From: JBLHHI01 sp047614125
Lineage (GTDB): Bacteria > Bacteroidota > Bacteroidia > NS11-12g > UBA9320
Assembly: GCA_047614125.1 (NCBI GenBank)
Contig: JBLHHI010000039.1
Location: 1-26,758 of the forward strand
Length of the DNA stretch: 26,758 bases
Direction of reading: 5' to 3'
The notes under the pieces are model-generated. The model searched no databases. It worked only from the letters and a program-made list of their open reading frames with translations, and was not told the DNA's origin. This document shows positions 7,205-16,200 of this stretch, piece by piece. How positions within the stretch are numbered: the stretch's first letter is position 1; each line of letters begins with the position of its first letter. The position numbers were made by a program, and so were the translations under genes.

Positions 7205-9028
7205 TTAAGGGTTGGTTGGTGTTGTTGGAGGATATTTGTCGACCAAGTATTTATAGCGCTTTCGAGCATCCACCACAAAGAGGCTGCCGCTGTATTCAAA
7301 GATGAGTTTCTTGTACATCTCAATGGCTTCTTTGGGTTTATTGAGCGTTGTTTCATAGAGCACGCCTAACCGGTAGGCGGCATTATCCGCCAAGATGTCT
7401 TTTTTAAAATCGTTCACCACATTCAAATAATACTCTTCCGCTTTATCAAAGCTTCGTTTCTTTTCCATGAGCCGAGCCTTGGTATAATAAATATCATCCT
7501 CCAAGCTGTGGCCAGGATATTTAAAAGGAAGCAAGTTCAAAACGTTAATGCATTCATCCAGCCTATTCTGATATAACAAAAGTTGGGCCTGGGCAAATTC
7601 TTGCAGTGCAGCAGTACTGGAATCTAAACCTATATTATCTTGAATAACCAATGAAAGCTCAATAGCATTGTTCGAAATGAGTTGTGATGTGGCTGTTTTA
7701 AGAACATCCAGCTGATCTTGAGCCCAGGCAAAATCTCCTTGATAATACGATAGTTGTGCATTTCGAAGCTTTGCTTCTTGACCCAAGGGGTCTTCTTTAA
7801 AAGCCTTATCAACCTGACCATAAAGGAGGGCCGCTTCCCAAACATTATCATTCATCAATTGCGCGTCGCCAAGGCTTAACTTCAACTCACCTTGTAAGTG
7901 TGCTTGCAAACGCGGTATGGCAACAAGCTGCTCCAACAGCGCAATTCCCTTGTCTGTTTCGTGCGTATAAAATATATAAATGTCAGAAAACTGCTTTAAG
8001 CTTGGAGCGGTGTTCCAAGTAATTCCGAACTTTGATTGAAAGTCGGAATAAGCGCTAATCAAGGTCTTTAACTCACCTTCGGTATAGCTTGGATTTGTAG
8101 TAACGTTTAAGTACGACGTTTCGAGCAAACCCATTTTGGCATTCATGAAATAATAACCATCACTTCCTAAATCTATTACCCGTTGGAAGCATTCGCTGGC
8201 TATGGCATATTCGTTGCTTTGAATGCAAATTCGGGCCAGTTCAACTAAAATTCGCCCTTCTTGTTTGGTTCTTTTATCAAGAGCAGCAGCCTGTCGTAGG
8301 GCGGAATTAAATTTTTTCTGTTGGATGTACACCCACATCAAAAGCTCATCAAAAATGCCGTTTTCAGGATATTTTTGATTGTACAATGTGGTTTTTTCTT
8401 GCAGGTAGTCAATCTCAGTGTTGGTATCCACCAGTCGAATGAGCTTGCGCTTTACAACCTCTATTGATTTTGGGTCTTCGTTCAAAAACGCAAGGGCTTC
8501 CGAGACCAATTCTTTCGGTTTGTTTGCCACTAAATAGATGTCCATCAAAGCTTCCGCAAAGGCGGTTGATAAGCCCATTTTCTTTCTACCTGCTAAAAAA
8601 GCACTGATGGCATATTCTGTTTGGTTTCGCTTTAAAAAGGCGCTGGCCACTTGCTCCACATGAAGCGGCGAATTACCCATGTTGTCAATAATTTCACTGT
8701 AAGCCTTATTCGCCTTTTTTTCGTCACCCTGTAAGCTATAAATGTAACCCAGGTCAACGGCATACACCGGTTTTTCTTCAAAATGTTTTCGCTGTTTAGA
8801 AACCATTTTCTCTGCCTCATCATAGTTTTTAAGTTGGATGAGGGTGTTTAAATAGTTCTGATAAATGTAAACCGACGATTCGTCTTTTTTTAAGAGCTTC
8901 TTGTACAATACCTCTGCCTTATCGTATTCTTGGTCGGCATAATATTGGGCAGCCAACTCTTCATCGGTGTTTTGCCCAAGGGCAGAACCAACAATAAATA
9001 ACAAGAAGAAAACAACCGAAAGTCTCAT
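7205..9028 (-). CDS. Exported tetratricopeptide repeat protein
   Basis: A 607-residue protein starting at the ATG at 9028, with a signal peptide (LSVVFFLLFIVGSALGQ) and then almost only TPR-like helical repeats, for example ADQEYDKAEVLYKKLL, NYDEAEKM, NEYAIASECFQRVI and, near the end, RSFDKAEEYYLNVVNDF and KPKEAIEMYKKLI. It is probably a periplasmic or outer-membrane-associated scaffold for protein complexes; the partner is unknown. There is no sorting domain. An upstream TTG frame extension is not used, because it would run through a TATTTTTG promoter box that ends four bases before the ATG. Confidence 0.86.
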   Translation of the reverse strand: MRLSVVFFLLFIVGSALGQNTDEELAAQYYADQEYDKAEVLYKKLLKKDESSVYIYQNYLNTLIQLKNYDEAEKMVSKQRKHFEEKPVYAVDLGYIYSLQGDEKKANKAYSEIIDNMGNSPLHVEQVASAFLKRNQTEYAISAFLAGRKKMGLSTAFAEALMDIYLVANKPKELVSEALAFLNEDPKSIEVVKRKLIRLVDTNTEIDYLQEKTTLYNQKYPENGIFDELLMWVYIQQKKFNSALRQAAALDKRTKQEGRILVELARICIQSNEYAIASECFQRVIDLGSDGYYFMNAKMGLLETSYLNVTTNPSYTEGELKTLISAYSDFQSKFGITWNTAPSLKQFSDIYIFYTHETDKGIALLEQLVAIPRLQAHLQGELKLSLGDAQLMNDNVWEAALLYGQVDKAFKEDPLGQEAKLRNAQLSYYQGDFAWAQDQLDVLKTATSQLISNNAIELSLVIQDNIGLDSSTAALQEFAQAQLLLYQNRLDECINVLNLLPFKYPGHSLEDDIYYTKARLMEKKRSFDKAEEYYLNVVNDFKKDILADNAAYRLGVLYETTLNKPKEAIEMYKKLIFEYSGSLFVVDARKRYKYLVDKYPPTTPTNP

Positions 9029-9032
9029 GATG

Positions 9033-9040
9033 CAAAAATA
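9033..9040 (-). promoter_or_regulatory. TAnnTTTG -7 promoter element of the TPR gene (probably leaderless)
   Basis: On the minus strand this reads TATTTTTG followed by CATC and then ATG at 9028. As for pheS, the expected transcription start coincides with the start codon, so the mRNA is likely leaderless. Confidence 0.5.
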
Positions 9041-9163
9041 TCTCAATCAGAACGCAATATGCTATCTCTTTGTTACTTATTGGTCAACTTGGTAAATGGA
9101 CATGACGAAAGAAAAGCAAATTGCTTTACGTGGGTTCCAATAAAGAGTTAATTTCGCTGCAAT

Positions 9164-9238
9164 CTTAAGGGGTGCTCATTTACGTGGGCTGAGATTACAC
9201 CCGTTGAACCTGTTCGGATAATGCCGGCGTAGGGATTT
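9164..9238 (+). ncRNA. TPP (THI-box) riboswitch
   Basis: The thiamin pyrophosphate aptamer core is unmistakable: GGGGTGCTC at 9169-9177, GCTGAGA at 9188-9194 followed by TTACACCC, GAACCTG at 9206-9212, then GGATAATGCCGGCGTAGGGA at 9216-9235. It lies 56 bases upstream of a TonB-dependent receptor start. High TPP should switch the receptor off. No clear terminator stem follows, so control at translation is more likely; this is inference. Confidence 0.96.
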
Positions 9239-9294
9239 TACAACACGAAACATGCTTTTTTAGCCCCTGAACCAGCAATTTAATAGATAATGCT

Positions 9295-11769
9295 ATGTTC
9301 AAGAATGCTCTTATAATTACAACACTATTTGCAAGTATGTGCTTGTGTGCGCCAGCTTTTAGCCAAAATCAAGGCATGCAAGCAGCACGAAAATTTGTTG
9401 TTTGCAATGCCCAAACACAACAAGGGGTTGAGCAGGTGGAAGTGAAGGTCTTTGCCAAAGAGGGATTGCGTTGGAAAGGACTAACCAATCAAGATGGGAG
9501 GATTGATGTACTAACCCGTAAAGGAGTGGAGCGAATTGTTTTTAGTCATATTAGCTACACCGACAAGGTTCTTGCGTTAGATTTGGCAACAGACTTTCGG
9601 CAAGGCGATACAGTTTTTCTTGATCCAGGAATGGAACTTAGAGAGGCAAGAATTGTTGGCAGCATTCGCGCGGCTGTTGGATCCCCGGCATCGGTTACCA
9701 ATCTTTCCAAACAAGAAATAGAACATCAAAACTTCGGACAAGACGTACCGGTTTTACTAAATAAAACGCCAAGCACTGTGGTTAACAGCGATGCAGGAGG
9801 AGGAGTGGGTTATACTGGAATTAGAATACGAGGAGTGGACCCCACCAGAATTAATGTAACCATTAATGGTGTGCCTGTAAATGATGCAGAATCGCACGGC
9901 CTTTATTGGGTAAACATGCCCGACTTTGCTTCGAGTGTTAACAGCATGCAAATTCAGCGAGGGGTTGGCACCAGCACCAATGGCTCTTCTGCCTTTGGGG
10001 CCAGTATAAATATAAAAACAGATCACATCGCAAAAGAGGCTTTTGGCAAGATTGATTTAGGCGGAGGAAGCTACAACACACAACGCGCCTCTGTGCAGAT
10101 GGGAACAGGAGTCTTGCCAAGCTCTTGGGGTTTTCAAGGCCGATTGTCCATCATTAAATCAGAGGGTTTTATAGATCGAGCGAGTTCTAATTTAAAATCT
10201 GCTTTTATCACAGCGGCGCATTACGGAAAAGGGGTGTTAAAATTTAATGTAATGTTGGGTCAAGAAGAAACGTATCAGGCTTGGTATGGAATTCCGCAAC
10301 CAAAATTTGAGCAAGATGAAACGGGTTTAAATACCTTTATGGACGAGCTATACATCTTAGGTGATGACCGTAAGAACTTGGAAGAGAGCGAGTTTAACAC
10401 ATACAACCATTACACCTACGATAATGAGGTAGATCATTACAACCAAAATCACTTTCAAGCCTTTTACAGCAGAACAATAAACAACAAAATCGATGTTACT
10501 GGAGGCCTTCATTATACGCATGGTGAAGGTTATTACGAACAGCTTAAAAGCGGCCAAGAACTTTCGGAATATGGAATCAATCCGATTATTTTCACCAACG
10601 ATACCGTTTCGCATTCCGATTTGATCAGAAGACTATGGTTGGATAACAATTTTTATGGTTTTGTGGGATCCGTGCATACAAAAAAGAAAAAAAATGATTT
10701 CACACTGGGCGGTGCCTTTAGCGTATACGAAGGCAAACATTTCGGAGAAGTTGTTTGGATTGATTTTGCATCAAACGCCGATAAGGGCCACCGTTTTTAT
10801 GAAAATGATGCAAAAAAAGTAGAAGGAAATATTTATGGTAAATGGGATGTTCAACTCAAGCCAAGTCTGCTGGGTTATCTCGACCTCCAATTAAGAACGG
10901 TAGACTACACGTTTGAAGGATATGCTCGAAACGGAAATGTAACAGATCAAGAGGTCAACTTCTTATTTTTTAATCCTAAAATAGGGTTGGCGTCTCATAA
11001 AAACAACCAACGAATATTCATTTATTTGGGGCGATCGAACCGAGAGCCCGTGCGGGATGACTTTACTACTTCTACCCCAGATTCTAGACCCAATGCTGAA
11101 ACATTGAACAATTTGGAGGCGGGCTGGGAAAAGACCAATAAAAAGAGCGCATATGGTGTAAACCTTTATGTGATGCACTACCAAAATCAATTGGTATTAA
11201 CCGGAAAAATTAATGATGTTGGAGCGTATACTCGAACCAACGTTGATCAGAGTTATCGAGCGGGGTTGGAATTAACGGGGTCGGTTGCCTTGCACAAAAA
11301 ACTTGAATTGAGTGCCAATGCCACTTTAAGTAGAAATAAGATTATTGACTTCGAAGAATTTGTTGACGACTGGACCACTGGAGTACAGCAGGTTAACAAA
11401 CTAAAAAACCTTGACTTGGCCTTCTCGCCCAATGCAATTGGCTACCTGGCGCTTAATTATAAAATTAACAAAAATTGGACTTTGGAGAGCATTACAAAGG
11501 GCGTTGGAAAACAATACCTCGACAACAGCCAGAGCACAAACCGAATGTTGCCGGCCTTTGTTGTGAGTGGATTACAAAGCAACTACGGCTGGATATTGAA
11601 CCAAACAGAGCTAAACTTTGGGATTCAGATAAACAACGTTTTAAACGCAAACTATGCGCCCAATGGCTACACCTTTGGCGCCATGGATGGTGAAGTACGA
11701 AAATCGTACAATTATGTGTATCCAATGGCAACGCGAAATGTATTGCTTCGTGCAACGGTTTTGTTTTAG
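9295..11769 (+). CDS. TonB-dependent outer-membrane receptor, TPP-riboswitch controlled (probable thiamin uptake)
   Basis: An 824-residue outer-membrane receptor. Residues 1-23 are a signal peptide (CAPAFS/QNQ). About 30-110 form a carboxypeptidase-regulatory-like domain, common in Bacteroidota receptors. The plug domain follows at about 120-240 (GGGVGYTGIRIRGVDPTRINV, VNDAESHGLYWVNMPD, IQRGVGTSTNGSSAFG), then the 22-strand barrel ending in aromatic Phe (NVLLRATVLF). The TPP riboswitch in its leader indicates thiamin, or a derivative or precursor, as the substrate. In many Bacteroidota such a receptor is followed by pnuT and a thiamin kinase; neither is here, and the next 675 bp hold no gene. 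Inner-membrane transport must be encoded elsewhere. Confidence 0.93.
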   Translation: MFKNALIITTLFASMCLCAPAFSQNQGMQAARKFVVCNAQTQQGVEQVEVKVFAKEGLRWKGLTNQDGRIDVLTRKGVERIVFSHISYTDKVLALDLATDFRQGDTVFLDPGMELREARIVGSIRAAVGSPASVTNLSKQEIEHQNFGQDVPVLLNKTPSTVVNSDAGGGVGYTGIRIRGVDPTRINVTINGVPVNDAESHGLYWVNMPDFASSVNSMQIQRGVGTSTNGSSAFGASINIKTDHIAKEAFGKIDLGGGSYNTQRASVQMGTGVLPSSWGFQGRLSIIKSEGFIDRASSNLKSAFITAAHYGKGVLKFNVMLGQEETYQAWYGIPQPKFEQDETGLNTFMDELYILGDDRKNLEESEFNTYNHYTYDNEVDHYNQNHFQAFYSRTINNKIDVTGGLHYTHGEGYYEQLKSGQELSEYGINPIIFTNDTVSHSDLIRRLWLDNNFYGFVGSVHTKKKKNDFTLGGAFSVYEGKHFGEVVWIDFASNADKGHRFYENDAKKVEGNIYGKWDVQLKPSLLGYLDLQLRTVDYTFEGYARNGNVTDQEVNFLFFNPKIGLASHKNNQRIFIYLGRSNREPVRDDFTTSTPDSRPNAETLNNLEAGWEKTNKKSAYGVNLYVMHYQNQLVLTGKINDVGAYTRTNVDQSYRAGLELTGSVALHKKLELSANATLSRNKIIDFEEFVDDWTTGVQQVNKLKNLDLAFSPNAIGYLALNYKINKNWTLESITKGVGKQYLDNSQSTNRMLPAFVVSGLQSNYGWILNQTELNFGIQINNVLNANYAPNGYTFGAMDGEVRKSYNYVYPMATRNVLLRATVLF

Positions 11770-11827
11770 AGTATTGTCGAAGGCCTTGAGCAGGCAGGCG
11801 AGTGTGGTGGGTTATTAGAGACGCTAG

Positions 11828-11868
11828 AAAGAGGTGCAGACGTGTTAGACGTAGCTAAACACCTCTTT
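11828..11868. terminator. Possible bidirectional terminator hairpin
   Basis: AAAGAGGTG at 11828-11836 is perfectly complementary to CACCTCTTT at 11860-11868 across a 23-base loop. It lies 59 bases after the receptor stop. No clean U-run follows on the plus strand, so efficient intrinsic termination is uncertain. Confidence 0.3.
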
Positions 11869-11888
11869 GAGGAGTTAATATCACTATA

Positions 11889-12156
11889 AACCTGAGTTCG
11901 ATTAATATTTGCAGGTTCAGATTTTTATAAAATTGTATAGTCGAAGCGTCCTGTTTGTAGGTTTACCGGGGTAAACCAAGAACGGATAATGAAGACAATG
12001 CGGCTTTATTAAAAAGCAAATTTCTCATTTCCACTTGTCAACAGCAATCTACTTCATAAAAATCGTTCAAAATAGCCCGCTATTTTTTCACAATTTTCAT
12101 TCGCATCTCACTATTGACAAGCGTTCTGAACCGCAAGGATTAATCGAACTCAGGTT
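11889..12156 (-). repeat. Dispersed structured repeat, copy 1 (reverse orientation)
   Basis: A 268-bp element bounded by perfect 18-bp inverted repeats: AACCTGAGTTCGATTAAT at 11889-11906 and its complement at 12139-12156. It is called minus because its reverse complement aligns with copy 2. Helices on either side of the ends: GGTTCAGA 11914-11921 with 12125-12132; CTTGTCAA 12034-12041 with TTGACAAG 12114-12121; AAAATAG 12069-12075 with CTATTTT 12080-12086 around a four-base loop; GGTTTAC 11960-11966 with GTAAACC 11971-11977; and 11922-11931 with 12005-12015 (one bulge). The flanking ATA on both sides (11886-11888, 12157-12159) could be a 3-bp target duplication. The reading frame found in copies 2 and 3 is interrupted by stops here. 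Confidence 0.85.
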
Positions 12157-12444
12157 ATAAGGTTTTGCAAGTCGCTCACTCGGCTGGAGCCAAGCAAGCG
12201 TCTTGCCTAGGGTTCATGCGTAAATCAAAACTTTGTTATCTGAAGATGATTAGAAATGAGGTATTTGAAACAAGCTCGGTTCTAAGGCGGGGTTGGGCAA
12301 TAAATAAGTGGCCACAACTGTGCCTGCCCAGTCGAAGTGTAGCTTGACAAGATCAAGACATTCGACCTTGTCGAATCGTCTTGGCGTTGTGCAAAGTGGA
12401 TGATTTGGGAGGTTGTTCTATGCGGCCCAAACACCAAACAAAGC

Positions 12445-14913
12445 TTATTGAATTATTTTAATAAACTTTTTGCAATAAACACCGTCATCAGATGTGATTA
12501 GTAGAAAATACGTTCCATTAACCAGCGTCCCAATATTAATGGAGTTTCCGTCTTCCGAATCTCCAAATAACAACGTACTTCCTTGCAAATCATACACGGC
12601 GTAATTGTAATGGGCTGCATTCTGAAGTCCAACATTCAGGTGATTAGAGGCTGGATTTGGGAACACCCAAATGGCAGGCTTAAGACCATCTCGAGCCGCT
12701 ATAATTGAAGAAGTTTTGGTTGCAATGGCAAAAACTTCTTGCGTAGGTTGTTTTTCGCCGTAGTCAAAAACAACATGTGCGCGATTGCTAAAAACACTTC
12801 CAATGGGGAAACTGTTTTTTAAATCGAGGTTAAAGGCAATGTGTCCATCGTCCGAAACAACTTCCGGGTTTTTGCTTGGGTTTGGAATGAGGTTAATATT
12901 GGAAAACGTCCAAACAACTACCTGAAAATCATCTTCTTTGCCGCCAGGAATTAGGTTGTAAGAGTATTTATGACTTGCCCCAGTTTCAGAAATTCCTCGT
13001 AAATATTCATTGTTGTAAATCGTGTCAATTACGTGTACGGTATGAACCGTATCTGAACCATGGTTGCTAAAGCTAATTTGAAAATCAACATGGTCCAGAT
13101 CTATTGGGAAGTAGGATGTATCTTTTGAATTGATGTTTGGAAAAACTTGTTTTGAAACGGATTCAACATTTTCTTCTACAGTTTGAGTTAAGCTACTTCT
13201 GTTGTTGGCCTGATCGGCATCTTCTTGATCCGGATCAAAAATATCGGCGTCCAATTGGAGTTGGTCACCAAGCTGTGAAGAGGCAGAAAGTTCAAACTTG
13301 CAGAATATTTTGCCGGCCAAGCCGCTATAAAGGTTTTCAAACTCCCAAAACACGCTATCACCAACAATGCCAGCAGGCTTTGGGTCGGCAACTAGGTTTT
13401 TTAATTTCCCGTCAAATTTCAATCCAACGCGAACTACGTTCACGTCTTTGGTTCCCTTGTTCTCGTAGGTGATAAAATACGATTGAACGCTCTTGTTCAA
13501 AATTAGAGCACCGGCATTCGAGGTAAGTTTTACCGATAAGTCATTCACGTTGCTTTTCTGAAGCAAGGCATAGTTAACCGTATCAAGAAAAGTGGCATCG
13601 TCAATTTCAACTTTTTTAACCAATTGATCGCATGGGGCAATGGAATAATATTTGCCCGGGAAAAGCGTGAAAGTATACACCCCCTTTTCTAAAAAAACCA
13701 AAAAATTGCCCTCATCGTTGGGTCGTATAATCTTGTTTCCTGGAGTGATCAAGATGGTTTGGTTAACTAAGGGCTCTTCTCTTGGATCGAAGGAACAATT
13801 GCTGTTCTTATCAAAATAAACCTTGCCAAAAACCGCACCTTCAATGTTGCGTAAAACGGCCACTCGGTTGAGTGTTACTTTGTTAAAACTGGCAAAAAAC
13901 CCTGAGCCAACAAGGGTGGTGCGATATTGAGTTAAGTTTCGAATACCGGGCAAGTTGGCGGCTCCCAAGGCCACCCATTTTCCATCAGAATAAGCGATTA
14001 TATATTGTTCGTCGTCGTTTCCATCCAAGATAAAAACACCCGAAGCATAAAGTGTTTTGCCAACACTTACCAGGTCGTAAATTCGATCAATTTTAGAAAT
14101 TCCTTCCATCATTTCGATCACCGAATCGTTGTGTATTTTGTGAAAGTGTTGGACTCTATTTTTGTCGTTGTCTTGAACACCATACAAAACCAAGGCAGTG
14201 TCGAAGGCAACTATTTTTTCTGGAATTACAGTATTATTCTCAAAGCTCAATACCTTTAAAGGGGGAAAGCTGGCGAGATACTTAGTAGTAGTAGCGCCAA
14301 CCTTGGTAAAGCTGCCACCTATAAACAAGGTAGACTTAACAACAACGGCTGAAGAAACCGCCCCATTGAGTGGCCCTAGCGCGCTTATTCCTGAAGGAAC
14401 CCAAATGGATCCGTTAAAAAAAGAAAGGTTACTTCCGGTGGATACTACATCGTTCGAAAAAGAACCCGTAACCATGAGAAGTTTATTATAGATACCCAAA
14501 CTGGAAATACCCTCTCGATTGTTGGGTGTAGTTGCTGTAAGACTGGGAAGGACTTTAAAAGTCGAATTTTCCCATTTAACAATGTTCTGTGGTTTGGTTA
14601 ACTTGTTGAAAGATTTGAAGGATCCAGCGATGTAAAGAGCTGACTCATAGAATTGTAACGAGGTTATATGTGAACCAGAATCGCAGACAATGGATGGCAA
14701 AACATCCCAAGAAAAACCATTCCAAACGGCAACTTCAAAGTATTTTTCTGTGCCCTTTGCCCCAATGGTATATGCCACGGCAATTTTTTCTCCAGCACTA
14801 GTTATGGCGCTGGGCGTGTGCGACAGGCCTTTGTTTATGGGTTGCCATACTTGTGCGCTTCCTGAGCCGAAAGACAGGAGAATAATAAAAAGGGTATGTA
14901 CGAACTTATTCAT
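12445..14913 (-). CDS. Large T9SS-exported surface protein (propeller-like repeats, conserved-repeat domains, type A sorting domain)
   Basis: An 822-residue exported protein with signal peptide 1-20 (ILLSFGSGSA/QVW). Residues 20-360 carry repeated beta-propeller-like blades, each with a motif such as LYIAGSFKSF, LFIGGSFTKVG or LYASGVF. Next comes an SdrD-B-like segment (GKVYFDKNSNCSFDPREEP), then beta-sandwich domains of the DUF11/DUF7619 kind with FSNHGSDTVHTVHVIDTI. The end is a T9SS type A sorting domain (VFPNPASNHLNV, then a YDLQG strand and KKFIKI), which directs passage through the outer membrane and attachment to the surface. It is the last gene of a sigma factor - barrel protein - surface protein group, 12 bp behind its neighbour, so it is a likely target or output of that sigma system. 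Confidence 0.88.
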   Translation of the reverse strand: MNKFVHTLFIILLSFGSGSAQVWQPINKGLSHTPSAITSAGEKIAVAYTIGAKGTEKYFEVAVWNGFSWDVLPSIVCDSGSHITSLQFYESALYIAGSFKSFNKLTKPQNIVKWENSTFKVLPSLTATTPNNREGISSLGIYNKLLMVTGSFSNDVVSTGSNLSFFNGSIWVPSGISALGPLNGAVSSAVVVKSTLFIGGSFTKVGATTTKYLASFPPLKVLSFENNTVIPEKIVAFDTALVLYGVQDNDKNRVQHFHKIHNDSVIEMMEGISKIDRIYDLVSVGKTLYASGVFILDGNDDEQYIIAYSDGKWVALGAANLPGIRNLTQYRTTLVGSGFFASFNKVTLNRVAVLRNIEGAVFGKVYFDKNSNCSFDPREEPLVNQTILITPGNKIIRPNDEGNFLVFLEKGVYTFTLFPGKYYSIAPCDQLVKKVEIDDATFLDTVNYALLQKSNVNDLSVKLTSNAGALILNKSVQSYFITYENKGTKDVNVVRVGLKFDGKLKNLVADPKPAGIVGDSVFWEFENLYSGLAGKIFCKFELSASSQLGDQLQLDADIFDPDQEDADQANNRSSLTQTVEENVESVSKQVFPNINSKDTSYFPIDLDHVDFQISFSNHGSDTVHTVHVIDTIYNNEYLRGISETGASHKYSYNLIPGGKEDDFQVVVWTFSNINLIPNPSKNPEVVSDDGHIAFNLDLKNSFPIGSVFSNRAHVVFDYGEKQPTQEVFAIATKTSSIIAARDGLKPAIWVFPNPASNHLNVGLQNAAHYNYAVYDLQGSTLLFGDSEDGNSINIGTLVNGTYFLLITSDDGVYCKKFIKIIQ

Positions 14914-14925
14914 AAGGCAGGTGGG

Positions 14926-16200
14926 TTAAAAGGTGATATATCTTCGTAAAACAAATCGCATTTCAACGGTTCCAAAGCGTTGTTTTATTGCGTTGGACTT
15001 ATTCATACTAAACACGTCAGTGGTATAGGCCGTGTTTACATATAAAGAGGTGCGAGGATTTATATTGCAACCAAGGGAGATGCCGCCAGCTGCGTTGAGA
15101 TTGAAGCTTTTGAACCCATAACGATTAATGGAAATGGGACTGAGTGCATCGCTAAGTTGGGTTCCGCTGGCATGTACTAAGAATTGTGGTTGAACGCGCA
15201 TCCATGTCGACAAACTAAATCGCTCGTTACGTCCTAAAACAAAAGTTTTTTGGATTTGGAAAGGAACGGAAACAGAGCCAAACTTGGCGCCGGAATACAA
15301 TGAAGAACTAGTATCTCGGAAATTTGTTGGGAAGAAAATGGTATCCCCACTTGTTGGGTTAAAGTATCGAACATCATGGATTTCATGCTGAAAACCATTC
15401 TTATAGCGTAGGCCTTTTTCTTGGTAATTAAAGCCGGATGAAACTTCGAACGACTTCAACGTTCGGCCAATTTGCACACCAAAGGTGGGGCTCAGCATCG
15501 TGTGCTCGTTTGCTTTCTGGTATCGGTTAAAATCGGCAATGGTTGACGATATGTTTGGATTTGAAGCCGCAAGGCCAGCGCTGTATTCAACAAACCAGTT
15601 TTTACGGGTTGGAGTTGATGGCGTATCTTTTCGTAAAAAGTGTGGAACGAGCTGAAGGTTTAAAAAGAGGACAGGAGCAAAAGGCAAGACGGCGTCGAGT
15701 GATTTTGGCAAGAGGCGAATGCTAAAGAATCGAGGATTTCTTCGAATTGAGGTATCGCTAATAAAAGGACCGTTTTCGGGCATGGGGCGTATTGGCCCAT
15801 TACCCACCCATTTTAAAGAGCCAGTTTGTGGTGCATGTGTACTTTTGTTGGAGTAATTATTTGCGTTTTCAATTGGCTTGCTGTTATCATTACCCAAACG
15901 ATCTAAAGAGGTGCTTATTTCTGTATTTTGAGTTATATCATTGGATGAAAGGGGTGTTGTTTTTGCAACTTTTTGAGCGGCAACATCTTGATTTGACACG
16001 TTTTGTGAAGCGAATAGCAAATAAACGCCCAAAGATGCAAGTCCGAGCATTGGCAGAATCCACCAAAGTAAAAAGCGTTTTTTCTTGGGAGGATGAAGCT
16101 CTTTTTGCAAGCGTGTCCATTCGCCACCATCCAGACCCATCGACTTGCTGTCGAAACGATCTTTGAATAATTGGTCGATATGTACCTTTTTCTTAGCCAA
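14926..16200 (-). CDS. Inner-membrane-anchored probable anti-sigma / outer-membrane beta-barrel fusion protein
   Basis: A 424-residue protein. The start is TTG at 16200, overlapping the sigma factor stop by 8 bp (TTGGCTAA on the minus strand). No ATG lies in frame upstream before a stop, and Met21 would cut into the conserved IDQLFKDRF opening. Residues 1-42 are basic and presumably cytoplasmic, with an EWTRLQKEL segment. Residues 43-63 are one membrane helix (FLLWWILPMLGLASLGVYLLF). Residues 65-190 form a low-complexity periplasmic linker. The C-terminal 220 residues alternate like beta-barrel strands and end in aromatic YITF. Proteins with this plan often follow ECF sigma genes in Bacteroidota. 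An anti-sigma or sensing role is inferred from position, not from a known zinc-binding anti-sigma motif, which is absent. Confidence 0.72.
   Translation of the reverse strand: MAKKKVHIDQLFKDRFDSKSMGLDGGEWTRLQKELHPPKKKRFLLWWILPMLGLASLGVYLLFASQNVSNQDVAAQKVAKTTPLSSNDITQNTEISTSLDRLGNDNSKPIENANNYSNKSTHAPQTGSLKWVGNGPIRPMPENGPFISDTSIRRNPRFFSIRLLPKSLDAVLPFAPVLFLNLQLVPHFLRKDTPSTPTRKNWFVEYSAGLAASNPNISSTIADFNRYQKANEHTMLSPTFGVQIGRTLKSFEVSSGFNYQEKGLRYKNGFQHEIHDVRYFNPTSGDTIFFPTNFRDTSSSLYSGAKFGSVSVPFQIQKTFVLGRNERFSLSTWMRVQPQFLVHASGTQLSDALSPISINRYGFKSFNLNAAGGISLGCNINPRTSLYVNTAYTTDVFSMNKSNAIKQRFGTVEMRFVLRRYITF

Larger units (their letters stand above)
11770..12444. other. 675-bp convergent intergenic region
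   Basis: This region between two convergent 3' ends contains no supported gene. It holds a perfect 9-bp inverted repeat at 11828-11868, copy 1 of the dispersed structured repeat at 11889-12156, and a weak hairpin at 12344-12374 (GACAAG/CTTGTC). The rest shows nothing recognisable. Confidence 0.7.

Noticed and set aside
9114..9128. Palindrome AAAGCAA-A-TTGCTTT upstream of the TPP riboswitch
   Set aside because: Could be an operator, but it is a single short AT-rich palindrome with no matching regulator gene nearby.
11886..12159. ATA target-site duplication around repeat copy 1
   Set aside because: Copy 2 has ATA on the left but AAA on the right, and copy 3 has no right flank, so a 3-bp duplication is not established; only mentioned in the feature.
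12165..12347. 60-codon plus-strand frame in the intergenic region after repeat copy 1
   Set aside because: Unusual composition (many Cys, Ser, Arg), no ribosome site or promoter, no recognisable motif, and not homologous to anything else here.
12344..12374. Hairpin GACAAG/CTTGTC downstream of the large T9SS gene
   Set aside because: Short stem with a mismatch, no T-run in the direction of transcription and 70 bp from the stop; too weak to call a terminator.
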